This document shows, piece after piece, positions 26,001 through 33,920 of a stretch of DNA of 64,000 nucleotides; the first letter of the stretch is position 1; every line of letters begins with the position of its first letter. The notes beneath the pieces are model-generated. The model had not been told where the DNA came from. It did no database searches and was given only the letters and a program-made list of their open reading frames with translations. This DNA comes from Andrena cerasifolii (Eukaryota > Arthropoda > Insecta > Hymenoptera > Andrenidae), in the NCBI RefSeq assembly GCF_050908995.1, contig NC_135121.1:17112001-17176000 (forward strand), given 5' to 3'. The translations under genes and the position numbers were made by a program.

Positions 26001-29000
26001 ATATTTTATTCATATAGTATATATCTAATTATATCTCACGACATTCTGTGCATTATCATTCGTGTTTTCTTATTGTCCACATACCTGGAAGTGGGCTTCG
26101 CCGGGAACGCTGGGTCGGATCGTTTCTTCGGACCGCTGATCGTGCTTGAATTCTTCGTAATGCTGTTGCTGCGCCTCGCGTTCGCATTTTTGAAGCGTTC
26201 CAGTCGAACCTCCGCTTGCGATACCTTCTTGGCACCGCTCTGTTTCGGAAGCTTGTCAGGGACATCCACCATGAAGTCATCCGGGAATTGTACGCTCTCG
26301 AGGTCGTTTTTAACACGGTGCTTCAGCGTCTCGTCGTACTCCATCAAGTGAAGTTTCGCCATCATGCGGTTCCTCTGTATCGTGTCTTCGTTCAGAACCT
26401 CCCTGCCACGCGTCTTCTCGCGTGCCATGTATACCGTTAGATAAATTTCAATTTTCCGCGAAAACAATTTAATTACTAATTACTTAATCACTAAAAAAAG
26501 AAATTCTTAACACGATTCATTCCTAAATTTCAGATCCCAGGGATAATAAATTTCAAGAATGTCAAACTTTTGTTTCTAAAAAAAGGGCAAACTTGCGACT
26601 TGTTTTCGTTACTTTCATCGCACGGCTTCACGCACAAATACCATAATACTCAGATTTCTATTTCCCCGCGATCTGAATCGCGGTTATTTAAAAGCATTTA
26701 CTCCCTGAAATCTCGGTTCGGTAGTTCGAGATCGTACTAAGCAGACGTTCCATTAGTTGCGTCATCTCGTTACGTGAGAGAAGGAAATGTCGAGTAACGA
26801 ATCACCTCGTCTCGATGGTTCCCATTCGAGTACTGCGCGACGTGGTTCTCGTTCCCAAACTCGTCATCGTCCGTGTGCTGCTCTCCAGAAGGGCCAAACG
26901 ATTCTCGAGTGACCTCCTCGTGATAGGAGACGACCGGTTTGCCGCCGTTTAAATTGCTGTTCACGTCGGACCGGGCCACTCGTTTCACAGTCACGGACTG
27001 CCGGTTCACCGTCAAATTTCCGTTCCTCTGCGCCCCGTTTCCGTTCGTTTGCTTCCGCGGTTTGTTCTCCAGCGGCTCCAGCGGGTAGCTCCTGTCGATG
27101 CCCTTCACGGTGGTCTGTCGCCTCTCGTCGAACATCTGCCTCACCTTGGTAGCCGGAGCAGGTGTAGTTTTGGCGATTACTCAAGCTTATCTACTATTAG
27201 GAGGTTCGGTAGGTGCTTAAGCATCTTGCAGCGTGGAGGATATGTTTATAAGCATTGCTTGGAAATCTTGTTAGGGGTATGGTCGTGGGAATAGAACAGT
27301 TTTCATAGCGTGATCTTGGAGTTTAAGTCTCGTTAAGGGTCTACTTTTCAGTGCTGCACTGTAATTTTGGATAATCGCAATGTACAGTGTGCGGGGGAAC
27401 GCGGAAGGTCTTAAGTGAGATTCAGCGAAACAGATTTCAGTCGCAGGAAATTAATAGATACCTAGATCTGTTTTAGTCTGTGTACGTTCTTTCGAGAAGA
27501 CCCAGGCAACGGGTTAAACATAACAGTATATCCCGAAAACAAGTTCAATCCACATTATCTTGATGCTCTCCTCATTCACCGGTGTACAGTGCCGGAGAAA
27601 AATATTGGGACACCCTTTAAAATAGAATAACTTTTTTAAAATCGATCCAAACGACTTGAGCTTTTTTGAGAGGCTAGAATGATTAGTTTACTAAGTAGGA
27701 AACGTATTTCGACGTTTTGAAAATAAATTACAACTGGTCGGAAGGGCAAAAAAATTGGCGAGGGTCGTTTTTTCAACTTTTTTATCTGAGTCTGTAATGA
27801 CAATTTAAGAAATGCCTTTTATTTTATTTTACTTCATTATATGGATTACTTATTTTATATACAGAGGTTTACAAAGTATTGTAAGGAAATAAATGTATGG
27901 AATGTTATTCAGACGCTGTGTTAGTCTATGACTGAAGTAAGTGGAAATCCAAAAAAGTTCAGTTTGTCAGTATAGGCTTTAGCTAACTTGCACACCCTAC
28001 TTAGTAACCGAAATGGCGTGATAAAAAGAGGTAGAATATAATTTGGGCTTAAACAGAGGAAAGCTCCTGACTCGTCTTTCAGATGCATTTAAATTAGTCC
28101 GCTGGAGAAGTTGTGGGCAGTCTATTTGTCCATGCAATAATTCGAAAAGAAAGACCAAGTCTGAAACCGCCCTCCTGCTCTTCAAGCTGTACATCCCCAA
28201 TCGCGTCATAATTGGCTTATAGTTATGGTTGTCAAAAGACATCGGTTCCCCAATTTTGTACGCAACATACCGGAGGAATTTGTGTTCTACTTTTTCGAGT
28301 TGGATATTTATTGAAGCGAGGTGACCAGATTAAGGAAGCGAATTCCAAATGAGGGAGGACAAGGGGAAAATAGAGAATTCTGAGCGTATGGACACTTTTG
28401 AAGTCAGCCGAAACCGAAAGAAAAATAATCGACGAAATGCAGTGCCGTGTCAAATATAACCCCAAGGTCACCCCTTTTGTAAAATTTCATCGAAAGCTTT
28501 TATTCTGTTTTAAAGGCTGTCTCAATATGTACTTTTGTCCGGCACTGTAACTTCGCATTTCAAGAGACTGGTTTCAACCGAACTTGAAGTTACCAATTCC
28601 CATTGCGGTCAAGGTTGGCGAAACTATTTCTTCCATCATAATCATTCTACATTCTACTGTGAATTCTACTGACATTCTACTGAATTTTCACTAAAATTCC
28701 CCAACATTTCCCATCGATTTGACAAGGTCCACCCGTTTGCTGAAATCTAATCACATTTCCAATTACTACGAAAATGATAAATGAAAAAGAGTCGCACTCG
28801 TGCAACTAGGTAGGGGGAATGCAAAAGCTGTGAATTGCGGCTTGGGAGCACAGTGCGGCCATTGCGCCATTCAAGAAAGCGTAGCGTGAAACCGCGTTAC
28901 GGCAAGTTATAGCGTTTCCACGCGAAGAATCGCTCACCTTTCCACCCTGCGAGGTCGAGGTTGCGTGGCTGCTGGTCGAAGTTCTTGTGACAGTGTGCTG

Positions 29001-29180
29001 GCTGATGGAGGAGCCATGACTCGAGCCGTTGGATCCGGCGCTGCCTCGTTGCACCACCTGATAAGCCCTCTGCTGTTGCTGGTCGTAGAGCTGCAGCAAC
29101 TTCTGCTCCTTCTCCTGCAGCTGCTTTTGCTGGAAGCGGGCCTGCGACAGGCGCGTATAATTGTTCTTAATTTTCATCAT
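13808..29180 (-). CDS. Giant ZC2HC1/FAM164-family C2HC zinc-finger protein, eight coding exons
   Basis: Coding exons in transcript order: 29180-28938, 27144-26806, 26416-26085, 23700-19488, 17734-17414, 16737-16553, 15018-14835, 14086-13808. Phases chain without a break (0, 0, 2, 0, 0, 2, 0) and give 2031 residues, against about 325 for human ZC2HC1A. Regions: Gln-rich coiled coil (about 11-42); Ser/Thr/His-rich stretch; conserved-looking VRQMFDERRQ (from 82) and RNRMMAKLHLMEYDETLKHR (third exon); giant Ser/Pro/Lys/Arg-rich insert 306-1709; acidic then Ser-rich linker; first C2HC finger Cys1884-Cys1887-His1899-Cys1903; TELEPFLRRA; NWRRKHEDFINTIRSAK; GGKLSDLPPPP; second finger Cys1994-Cys1997-His2009-Cys2013; basic C-terminus PKPKR. 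The finger pair with the WRRKHE linker is the ZC2HC1 signature. The molecular function of the family is poorly defined; a scaffold or cytoskeletal role is only a guess. The weakest splice is the acceptor of the third exon (AG at 26418-26417, weak polypyrimidine tract). Confidence 0.85.
14147..14726. mobile_element. Palindromic MITE-like element in the last intron of the zinc-finger gene
   Basis: Inverted arms of more than 200 bp. Examples of matching pairs are TTTGCTCTCACCCCTTAGAA (left, from about 14180) with the complement near 14680-14700, and CGGACAAGAGGAAAGGGTGC with the complement near 14608-14628. Outer ends are near GGGCAGC and its diverged complement. The centre (about 14440-14480) is CG-rich. 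No ORF. Confidence 0.8.
14835..15018 (-). CDS. ZC2HC1-family exon with the first C2HC finger
   Basis: Encodes residues 1878 (split codon) to 1939. The finger VPCKMCGRRF...LHEQIC has spacing C-x2-C-x11-H-x3-C. KKRKQFDAM and GTELEPFLRRA follow, matching the KKRK-x-FD and polybasic segments after finger 1 in the family. Acceptor CTTACAG, donor GTCAGT. Confidence 0.93.
15288..16002. mobile_element. TTAA-flanked palindromic MITE (715 bp), copy 1
   Basis: Starts TTAA then a diverged terminus ending ATGCCTACC, and ends with the complement GGTAGGCATAACCCCTCAA. Arms match inside: GGTCTGAAA with TTCAGACC, and GATTATCTAATCCTTAAT with ATTAAGGATTAGATAATC. The right flank is TCAA, one base away from TTAA. 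It lies in the intron before the first finger exon and has no ORF. TTAA targets are typical of piggyBac-type transposases, hence the assignment. Confidence 0.8.
16553..16737 (-). CDS. ZC2HC1-family Ser/Thr-rich linker exon
   Basis: Encodes about 61 residues (1817-1877): KQTPPAQSGRPPSSVSSTSN followed by more Ser, Gly and Ala. It has no motif of its own. It is included because acceptor CAG and donor GTAAGG are good and both phases (0 in, 2 out) match the neighbouring exons. Read-through would meet a stop immediately (TAA formed across the donor). Confidence 0.8.
17414..17734 (-). CDS. ZC2HC1-family exon between giant exon and linker
   Basis: Encodes 107 residues (1710-1816), phase 0 at both ends. 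Begins RPSTDFKVQDTKPSKRPVPM, contains a Thr/Ser-rich stretch and an acidic patch (FVIEFDEQPSKEND), and ends PLLRKQSTE. Acceptor ATTGTAG, donor GTGAGT. No recognised domain. Confidence 0.8.
17990..18305. mobile_element. Palindromic MITE in intron 4, related to 62115-62440
   Basis: Inverted arms share TTACGATGGTGATAT (left, near 18071) and its complement (near 18205), plus a TAAAATCG block toward each end. The arm core CGATGGTGATATxTxAC also occurs in the element near 62200, so the two belong to one family. Ends are inferred from where the pairing fades. Confidence 0.7.
18652..19312. mobile_element. TTAA-type MITE, diverged sister of the 52880-53500 element
   Basis: Right end ACAAGAATCTACCC then TTAA (19309-19312); left end GGGGGGTTTCTTGTGTAACA. 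The left flank reads AATA where TTAA is expected. The same order of blocks occurs in the copy at 52880: GTAACAGCC, TTAGGATATAAGGAGGCAT, TCTGATTGCAAAAAGAAGAA, and the inverted versions. No ORF. It lies in the intron just after the giant exon. Confidence 0.75.
19488..23700 (-). CDS. Giant exon (4213 bp) of the ZC2HC1-family gene: Ser/Pro/basic insert with FFC-KSATT repeats
   Basis: One uninterrupted frame of 1404 codons after a split Arg codon (residues 306-1709), from acceptor TTTCGTAG to donor AGG/GTGAGC. Composition: Ser, Lys, Arg, Pro, Thr and Glu, with dozens of S-P/T-P sites and no hydrophobic core, so probably disordered and a target of proline-directed kinases. The core motif S/T-P-x-F-F-C-K/Y-E-S/T-x-K/R-S-A-T-T appears at about residues 352, 391 and 430 (a 39-residue, 117-bp tandem triplication), then in degenerate forms (FLDRESEK, FFLTDSNR, FFSEQCER), and again as EFFCYETER, EFFCYESDK and EFFCYESEK. 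The second half has RRSPTPHKQ, KSPACRRKLF and RRNVPSSPSK blocks. The exon enters in phase 2 and leaves in phase 0, so it cannot be skipped without changing frame. Open frames on the opposite strand are shadows. Confidence 0.85.
23299..23640 (-). repeat. 117-bp tandem repeat inside the giant exon
   Basis: Three consecutive copies, marked on the plus strand by AGACTT at 23301, 23418 and 23535, exactly 117 bp apart. Each encodes SPKFFCKES-x-KSATTYAID followed by KAAGKxSPDF or a close variant. Near identity at the DNA level, including third positions, shows a recent duplication that kept the frame (39 codons). Confidence 0.9.
24715..25429. mobile_element. TTAA-flanked palindromic MITE (715 bp), copy 2
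   Basis: Begins TTAA then GGGGTTATGCCTAGTCAGCT and ends with the complement AGCTGACTAGGCATAACCCC then TTGA (a decayed TTAA). Arms pair inside, for example TCTCGCGGAAG with CTTCCGCGAGA and GTAGATATTCCAC with its complement. Its termini (GGGGTTATGCCTA) and its 715-bp span match the element at 15288-16002. It sits in the intron before the giant exon. Confidence 0.85.
26085..26416 (-). CDS. ZC2HC1-family third coding exon
   Basis: Encodes residues 195-304 plus two bases of residue 305. Contains VLNEDTIQRNRMMAKLHLME, VKNDLESVQFPDDFMVDVPD and a Lys/Arg-rich part ending AKPTSR. It looks like a globular or helical conserved segment. The donor CAG/GTATGT is strong. Acceptor choice: AG at 26418-26417, 24 nt after a good branch-point match (CTAAC). 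An alternative is that the Met at 26428 (MAREKTRG) starts a shorter isoform, spliced to a 5' UTR from the strong acceptor TTTTTTTAG at 26491; an in-frame stop lies between that acceptor and the Met. Confidence 0.75.
26806..27144 (-). CDS. ZC2HC1-family second coding exon
   Basis: Encodes residues 82-194: VRQMFDERRQTTVKGIDRSY, then PLEPLENKPRKQTNGNG and an Asn/Gly- and acid-rich tail ending NGNHRDE. Phase 0 at both ends. The acceptor follows CTACCAAG; the donor GTGATT is weak. Confidence 0.75.
27585..28549. mobile_element. Mariner-like non-autonomous element (TA-flanked) with a LINE fragment inside
   Basis: Left end TACAGTGCCGGAGAAAAATA; right end, read on the other strand, TACAGTGCCGGACAAAAGTA. 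Both are followed by related subterminal sequence (CCCTTTAAAATAGAATAA against GCCTTTAAAACAGAATAA). TA target and 5'-CAGT termini are typical of Tc1/mariner elements. No transposase ORF remains; the middle is occupied by an unrelated reverse-transcriptase remnant. It lies in the first coding intron of the zinc-finger gene. Confidence 0.8.
27997..28471 (-). pseudogene. Decayed LINE reverse-transcriptase C-terminal tail
   Basis: Two broken frames, 28471-28232 and 28242-27997, that overlap at a frameshift. Visible motifs: TLRILYFPLVLPHLEFASLI followed by W, and TRLGMYSLKSRRAVSDLVFL followed by FELLHGQIDCPQLL. These are the end of the reverse-transcriptase thumb and the C-terminal region of Jockey/I/CR1-like LINEs (family knowledge, subgroup not determinable). 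The frameshift and the lack of upstream RT motifs show it is dead. Confidence 0.75.
28938..29180 (-). CDS. ZC2HC1-family first coding exon: Gln-rich coiled coil
   Basis: Begins ATG ATG; an in-frame TGA lies upstream, so the start is within this exon. Residues about 11-42 (LSQARFQQKQLQEKEQKLLQ and following) form a heptad-like coiled coil; then Ser/His/Thr-rich sequence to GGK at the phase-0 donor GTGAGC. 5' non-coding exons and the promoter are not identified. Confidence 0.75.
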
Positions 29181-32100
29181 GTCTTGATGACGCGAGCAAG
29201 CTGTCTTCCCAGTGAACCCTTTCGAGCTTGTTCTTTTTCACGCGTAACAACTCAGCGTTGGTGTTTGGAAAATGAAAGGAGGAAACGTGGCGAAGTCTTG
29301 GAGCTCGGTTTTGTTACACCTCGATGGCTTTTAATTAGGACGTGTGCAGGGATTGGGAATAATTTGGGTGGTGAATTATTTGTGAACTCCCTTTGAACGA
29401 ATCATGATAATTAGGGGTTGATCATTGGGGATGCAGGTGTTTTAGATCTCCTTTAAACTTCTTTTGAATAATACGGAACAAATAATTAAGAGTCTTCTCT
29501 TTAGTAGCTCAAGAACAAAGGCTCACACTTAGTTGAATAAAAACTTAGGATCAATTTTCCGCACTTTGAATCAATAAAGGTCCACTCGAAAGTTCCAAGC
29601 TGTCTACTTTGTGGCTTCTTAAAAATTCCCAAACACAATTCTCCCGTTAGAGTAATTAAAAGAGTCGGTAGAAAGGTAGGAAATACATTAACGGAGCACA
29701 CACACACAAACACAAGGTTTTTATTCGAATCGATGGATCTGTGGATGGTTTAGAGGACCATCTTTCGTGGAAATAATTAAACAAAGGCCGTGATTCACGA
29801 GTGGAGTTAACGACAGCTGGCCTACGACTCCTGCTTAACCGCGGCTCGTACCACGGTGGTTGCACTGTGTAACTTGCACGCGCTATAGTGCAGTTGCGAG
29901 CGATGCATACGCGGGGCCACCGTGCAATCTCATCGATTCCTTTTAACCTACATGCGAAGGGGTTAGTAAACCCGTTACCAAGGGCTAAAGCATATCGTTT
30001 GACATGGTGATACGGTTATGCTTGCCATTTTTCGTCTACTATGGCGCTAATTAAATAGGGAACCCATCGATTAATTCCGCGTGCAATCGTGAAAGTTTTT
30101 CGCCAGACTAATTGTAAGAGCACCTTTTGTTTTGGATACTTTTGTGGCTCGCAACTGATTTAAGCTAGTTCCGTTTTTGTTAATTGAATATACAGTGGCG
30201 GATGAAAGAAAGTTTACAACATTTAAATTCGTATAACTTTTTTAGAATTGGTCTAAACGACATGAGGCTTTTTTTAGCAGCTAGAAGGATTAGTTTGCTA
30301 AGTGTCGTGTTTCATCGTTTTGAAAAACAATGCAATTGGTCGGAATAGCAAAAAAAATAGTAAATGTCTTTTTTTAATTTTTTTTTGTGAGCCTGTAATG
30401 AAAATTCAAAAAATTCGTTTGTTTATCCTGCGGTCTTTAAGCGTTTATAGCTCAGAAATTTTAGGCATGTATACTTACTTCAATCTAGAAACGTTTTTTT
30501 TGAATTTTCATTACAGGCTCATAAAGCAAAGTTTAAAAAACGACATTTACTATTTTTTTTGCTATTCCAAATACGCCACTTAGCAAACTAATCCCTCTAG
30601 TTTCGCAAAATAACTCATGTCGTTTGGACCAATTCTAAACAAGTTATGCAATTTTAAAAGTTGTAGAAATGCTAATTACGAGGCACAGAAGTGTCTCCAG
30701 TGAAAGAGCTGAAGGAGGTACGTGTCTTACTTTCATAAAATAAAGATATGGGAGCAGGATTGGTGTTATTACACAGTGATACCAAAGTTCCACTTTTCAA
30801 TTTTACATAATCATTTCGGCTGACGAAAGTGAGGCCCCGCCAATGTTCTGTTAATTATGAGTTTTAAAAAAGTAAATCGCCCTTTGGTGAATTATTCACT
30901 TTATCAGCAGAGTTCCATGCAAAACAGAAAGGCAGTGAGATGATTAAAGGTGGAAAACATAGAAGATGCAAATCGGAAAGAGGATAAATTAATTAAGAGA
31001 TAGGGCTAATTAAATTATTTCAACATTGCCCCGTTGAATATCTCTTAAGAGTGAATTAATTAATGAATGCTTTGATATAGTAAAGGGCTGAAACAAGTTG
31101 CATTCAATTTTATATTTGCCTGATTTTCAAACAGAAGATTCTAATTAAAACGGAAATTGCACCGCATAAAAAACCTGCGCCACACACTGCGCCCTTGCGC
31201 GTAATCAGAGTCATTAAAAGAATTTGTATTCTCCTCTGAATAAACCGGAAATATAGCATCGCGTTCCATGCACCTTTAAATTAAATTCATGTCCCGATAT
31301 TTATATTTCATTCTCTCACAATTGCGCACCCTGTATCGAGTCAACCTTCTACAACATTCTAATTGATATACGATTTATTCAATCCAATGAAACACAACAC
31401 CTCAACTAAAAAAATTAATTAGGACATCGATTCTCTGTCACGGGATTAAACGCCGAATCGTATAAAATATTCAAGACGAGTACATCGGGGTGTACGTCCA
31501 GTTGCATAATCGAGACGACGCTCATTGATCGATTCTCGGCCTTGTATGACGATTATAGCCAACGTAAATTAGCTTGTAAAAATTTCAGACCCAAGCAAGC
31601 TCACCAGCATCGTACCCAGCGGGTACGAATTAGTCTAGTAAATTATAAACGCTATCGGCAATCTATGTCAGCAGTGCACTTTACTGATTGCAAAAATTTT
31701 GCCTACTGCAAGGCGCGCCGTAAGATTCGCGCCATTTGCTGCCTTCAGCGGCTTCTATGGCGTGACTTTCAAATGTGTGTACGCTGCTCGTTGCGAGCAA
31801 GGCGATGAGCGGGATCTATCTTCGATGAAAGATCAGGCGTTGTTTGATAATCAAGAGCAAACTGCTAATTGGATGCGCGCCGAATCGGTGGACCGACAAT
31901 CAAGCCGTCTACTAATTGATTTATTCCTAATGAGGCTGGACCCCTGACCGCTTTGCTTTGTACACGTGTCTCCTGCGTGTACGCGTACGAATTCGAGACG
32001 GAGCAAGTGTTTACAGGTAATTCGCGACGGTGACCATTACCAGTCACAATTATCCTTGCATTGCCTGCTTGGATTGCTTCGATTATGTCCATCTCCCACG

Positions 32101-32347
32101 GTTTTGCGACCGTGGCGAGCGATGGACCACCACTGTTACGAAAGTTCGAGGGATTGTGACTTCGAGATTCCAGAATTTGGAGGGGATATTTGTTTTTTAA
32201 TGGTAGGATGTTAGGTAAGTATTTTCATTTTCTTGCCAGGCCCTATTTTCGCCGTTCAGGGATTCATGATTGAACAGTGCGTTGTAGCCCTATGAAATTA
32301 CACTGTTTATTTTATGCCAGATCTGATTAGTGTTATTTTAAATTTAG
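29181..32347. other. Gene-free stretch upstream of the zinc-finger gene
   Basis: Probably contains the promoter and 5' UTR of the minus-strand zinc-finger gene, which I cannot place. Apart from the mariner-like relative at 30191 it is AT-rich, with one CpG-richer block around 31450-32170. Possible splice donor GGTAAGT at 32214-32220 on the plus strand (see the next exon-like block). Open frames here have no recognisable motif. Confidence 0.5.
30191..30675. mobile_element. Palindromic deletion derivative of the 27585 mariner-like family
   Basis: Starts TACAGTGGCGGATGAAAGAA. Shared blocks with the 27585 element include TAACTTTTTTA, AAACGACxTGAG and GGATTAGTTTGCTAA (GATTAGTTTACTAA there). The two halves are inverted copies (CATTACAGGCTCA pairs with TGAGCCTGTAATG at 30388-30400). 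The right terminal repeat is lost or decayed. Confidence 0.75.
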
Positions 32348-32434
32348 ATGGTGAAATCGCTGTGGAATATTCCATTGTACCTGCTGGTTCTTGTTATCGC
32401 AATAAATCTCTGGTGGGCGAGCAAACAAATATAG
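32348..32434 (+). CDS. Candidate 28-residue transmembrane micropeptide exon (unproven)
   Basis: The block begins with ATG directly after an AG acceptor (32346-32347) and ends with TAG directly before a consensus donor GTAAGT (32435). The frame reads MVKSLWNIP followed by a hydrophobic run (LYLLVLVIAINLWW) and ASKQI, so it looks like a single membrane span. An upstream donor GTAAGT at 32215 would leave a 133-bp intron. I do not recognise the peptide. Another frame through the block is also open (starting in phase 1), so it might instead be an internal coding exon or a non-coding RNA exon. Treat as a hypothesis. Confidence 0.25.
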   Translation: MVKSLWNIPLYLLVLVIAINLWWASKQI

Positions 32435-33567
32435 GTAAGTTTTTAATTAAACAGTTGATTCATTTTAGTATATAAAACCGTTTTTTTTTTAATTTAAAAA
32501 CTGGGTTTCAAATTTTACAAATTTATACAAAGAAAAGGGTTTTAAACACAGTTATTAAAAACCGGCAAACCCCACCCTCCTTTCTTTACGTTTTCAGTAG
32601 TAGCAGTCAATATTATTTCTTCCCCGCTTTTTTTTACCGGGGATCGTAAAAATATATGTCAAACATACAGTATAATGGCGGGAAAAACAGTATAAGTTAA
32701 ATTACGTCGATGAATATTTACGATGAAAAAATAATATCTCACCTCAAGTTATATAAACAGTTTCATTTTTGTTCTTTTTTCTGAATCGAAGTTAAAAGTA
32801 ATAGTTTCTTTCCCTCAATATGAAATTTGTACGAGACGTATGTTATCAACTTTCGCGTCTAAAATTTAACACCTGATCTTGCAAAGCACTTTAGATATTC
32901 TAAGTTTCTTCCCGTAAAACTAACAATTTATGTGAGTAAAAGTTTTTTAACTGAACTGGTAAGTCGATTCTACTTGTATGCATTACATTTTCCTGAGTGG
33001 GAATGCAGGAAATTGGTGGAGGGAATGTTGGTTCCATTTGAGAAATGCGTGGAGTTGTAGCTCGTATGTGCATCGGTGCACCTTTTGAAAACGAAAATGA
33101 GCACAAGAATATAGACTTCCCGGTGCAACATTTCTCGCTGCGAATTTTTTCAATATTTACTTAAAATGAAAGTGCAGCTACTGTCAGTTTTAGAATCACT
33201 TCGTATAATAAGGTTTTATTTAGGTCGCAAACTGCGCTAGTGTGTTCTATATTGTTTACTCCGCACAATTATTCCCCTTGACTTCTTAATTCCGTAATTA
33301 TTCCAATAACGACTAGTTTCAACTCTTCACATGCCTTAACCACTAACTCTCTAATTCCATAATTATCCTCTGCTCAACTGCGTGTTCGTCTTCCCATACA
33401 GTAATCATTGCCTTGTTTCTGTGGTCCCTAATTAAATTGCCAGTTTCCATTAACAGCGAAGAATTAAAAAAATCCAAATCAATTCAGCCATAATTCTCTG
33501 ATTTAATAGAACATATTATAGCAGTCTAATAAATGCACGAATTAAACTGAAATTCTTATCATATAGA
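32435..33567. other. AT-rich DNA without recognised features
   Basis: No recognisable coding exon on either strand. A short frame near 32900-33106 on the minus strand has no recognised motif. Confidence 0.5.
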
Positions 33568-33920
33568 ATAAGGTGAATGTCCCAATTTCTGCTCATTTAA
33601 GAGCTAACTCGTTATAAAGAAGGTGTAAAAAATTTGTTTGTGATGAAAATTTGCAGAGTAATTGATTAATTCTTTAATAATAAATCAACCAATTCAAAAA
33701 CTATTTAAGAAAGATATTTCAAGATGTTTAACTATTAGTAATTTGTAATTAAATATATAATGCACTAAATGTCCGTATTTCTGCTCATGAAAAATAGTAA
33801 ATAAATAATTTAGAATTATTTTGTTGCAACTATAGTACAAACGTAACGCACATAATAATAAAAAAATACGAAATGAGCAGCAACGGGGACATGAGCAGAA
33901 ATTGGGACATTCATCTTAAG
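33568..33920. mobile_element. Short inverted-repeat element with GAATGTCCCAATTTCTGCTC ends
   Basis: Left end AAGGTGAATGTCCCAATTTC; right end the complement, GAAATTGGGACATTCATCTT. Subterminal GCTCAT and ATGAGCAG blocks repeat at both sides and again inward (33779-33789, 33873-33880). About 350 bp, no ORF. Confidence 0.75.
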
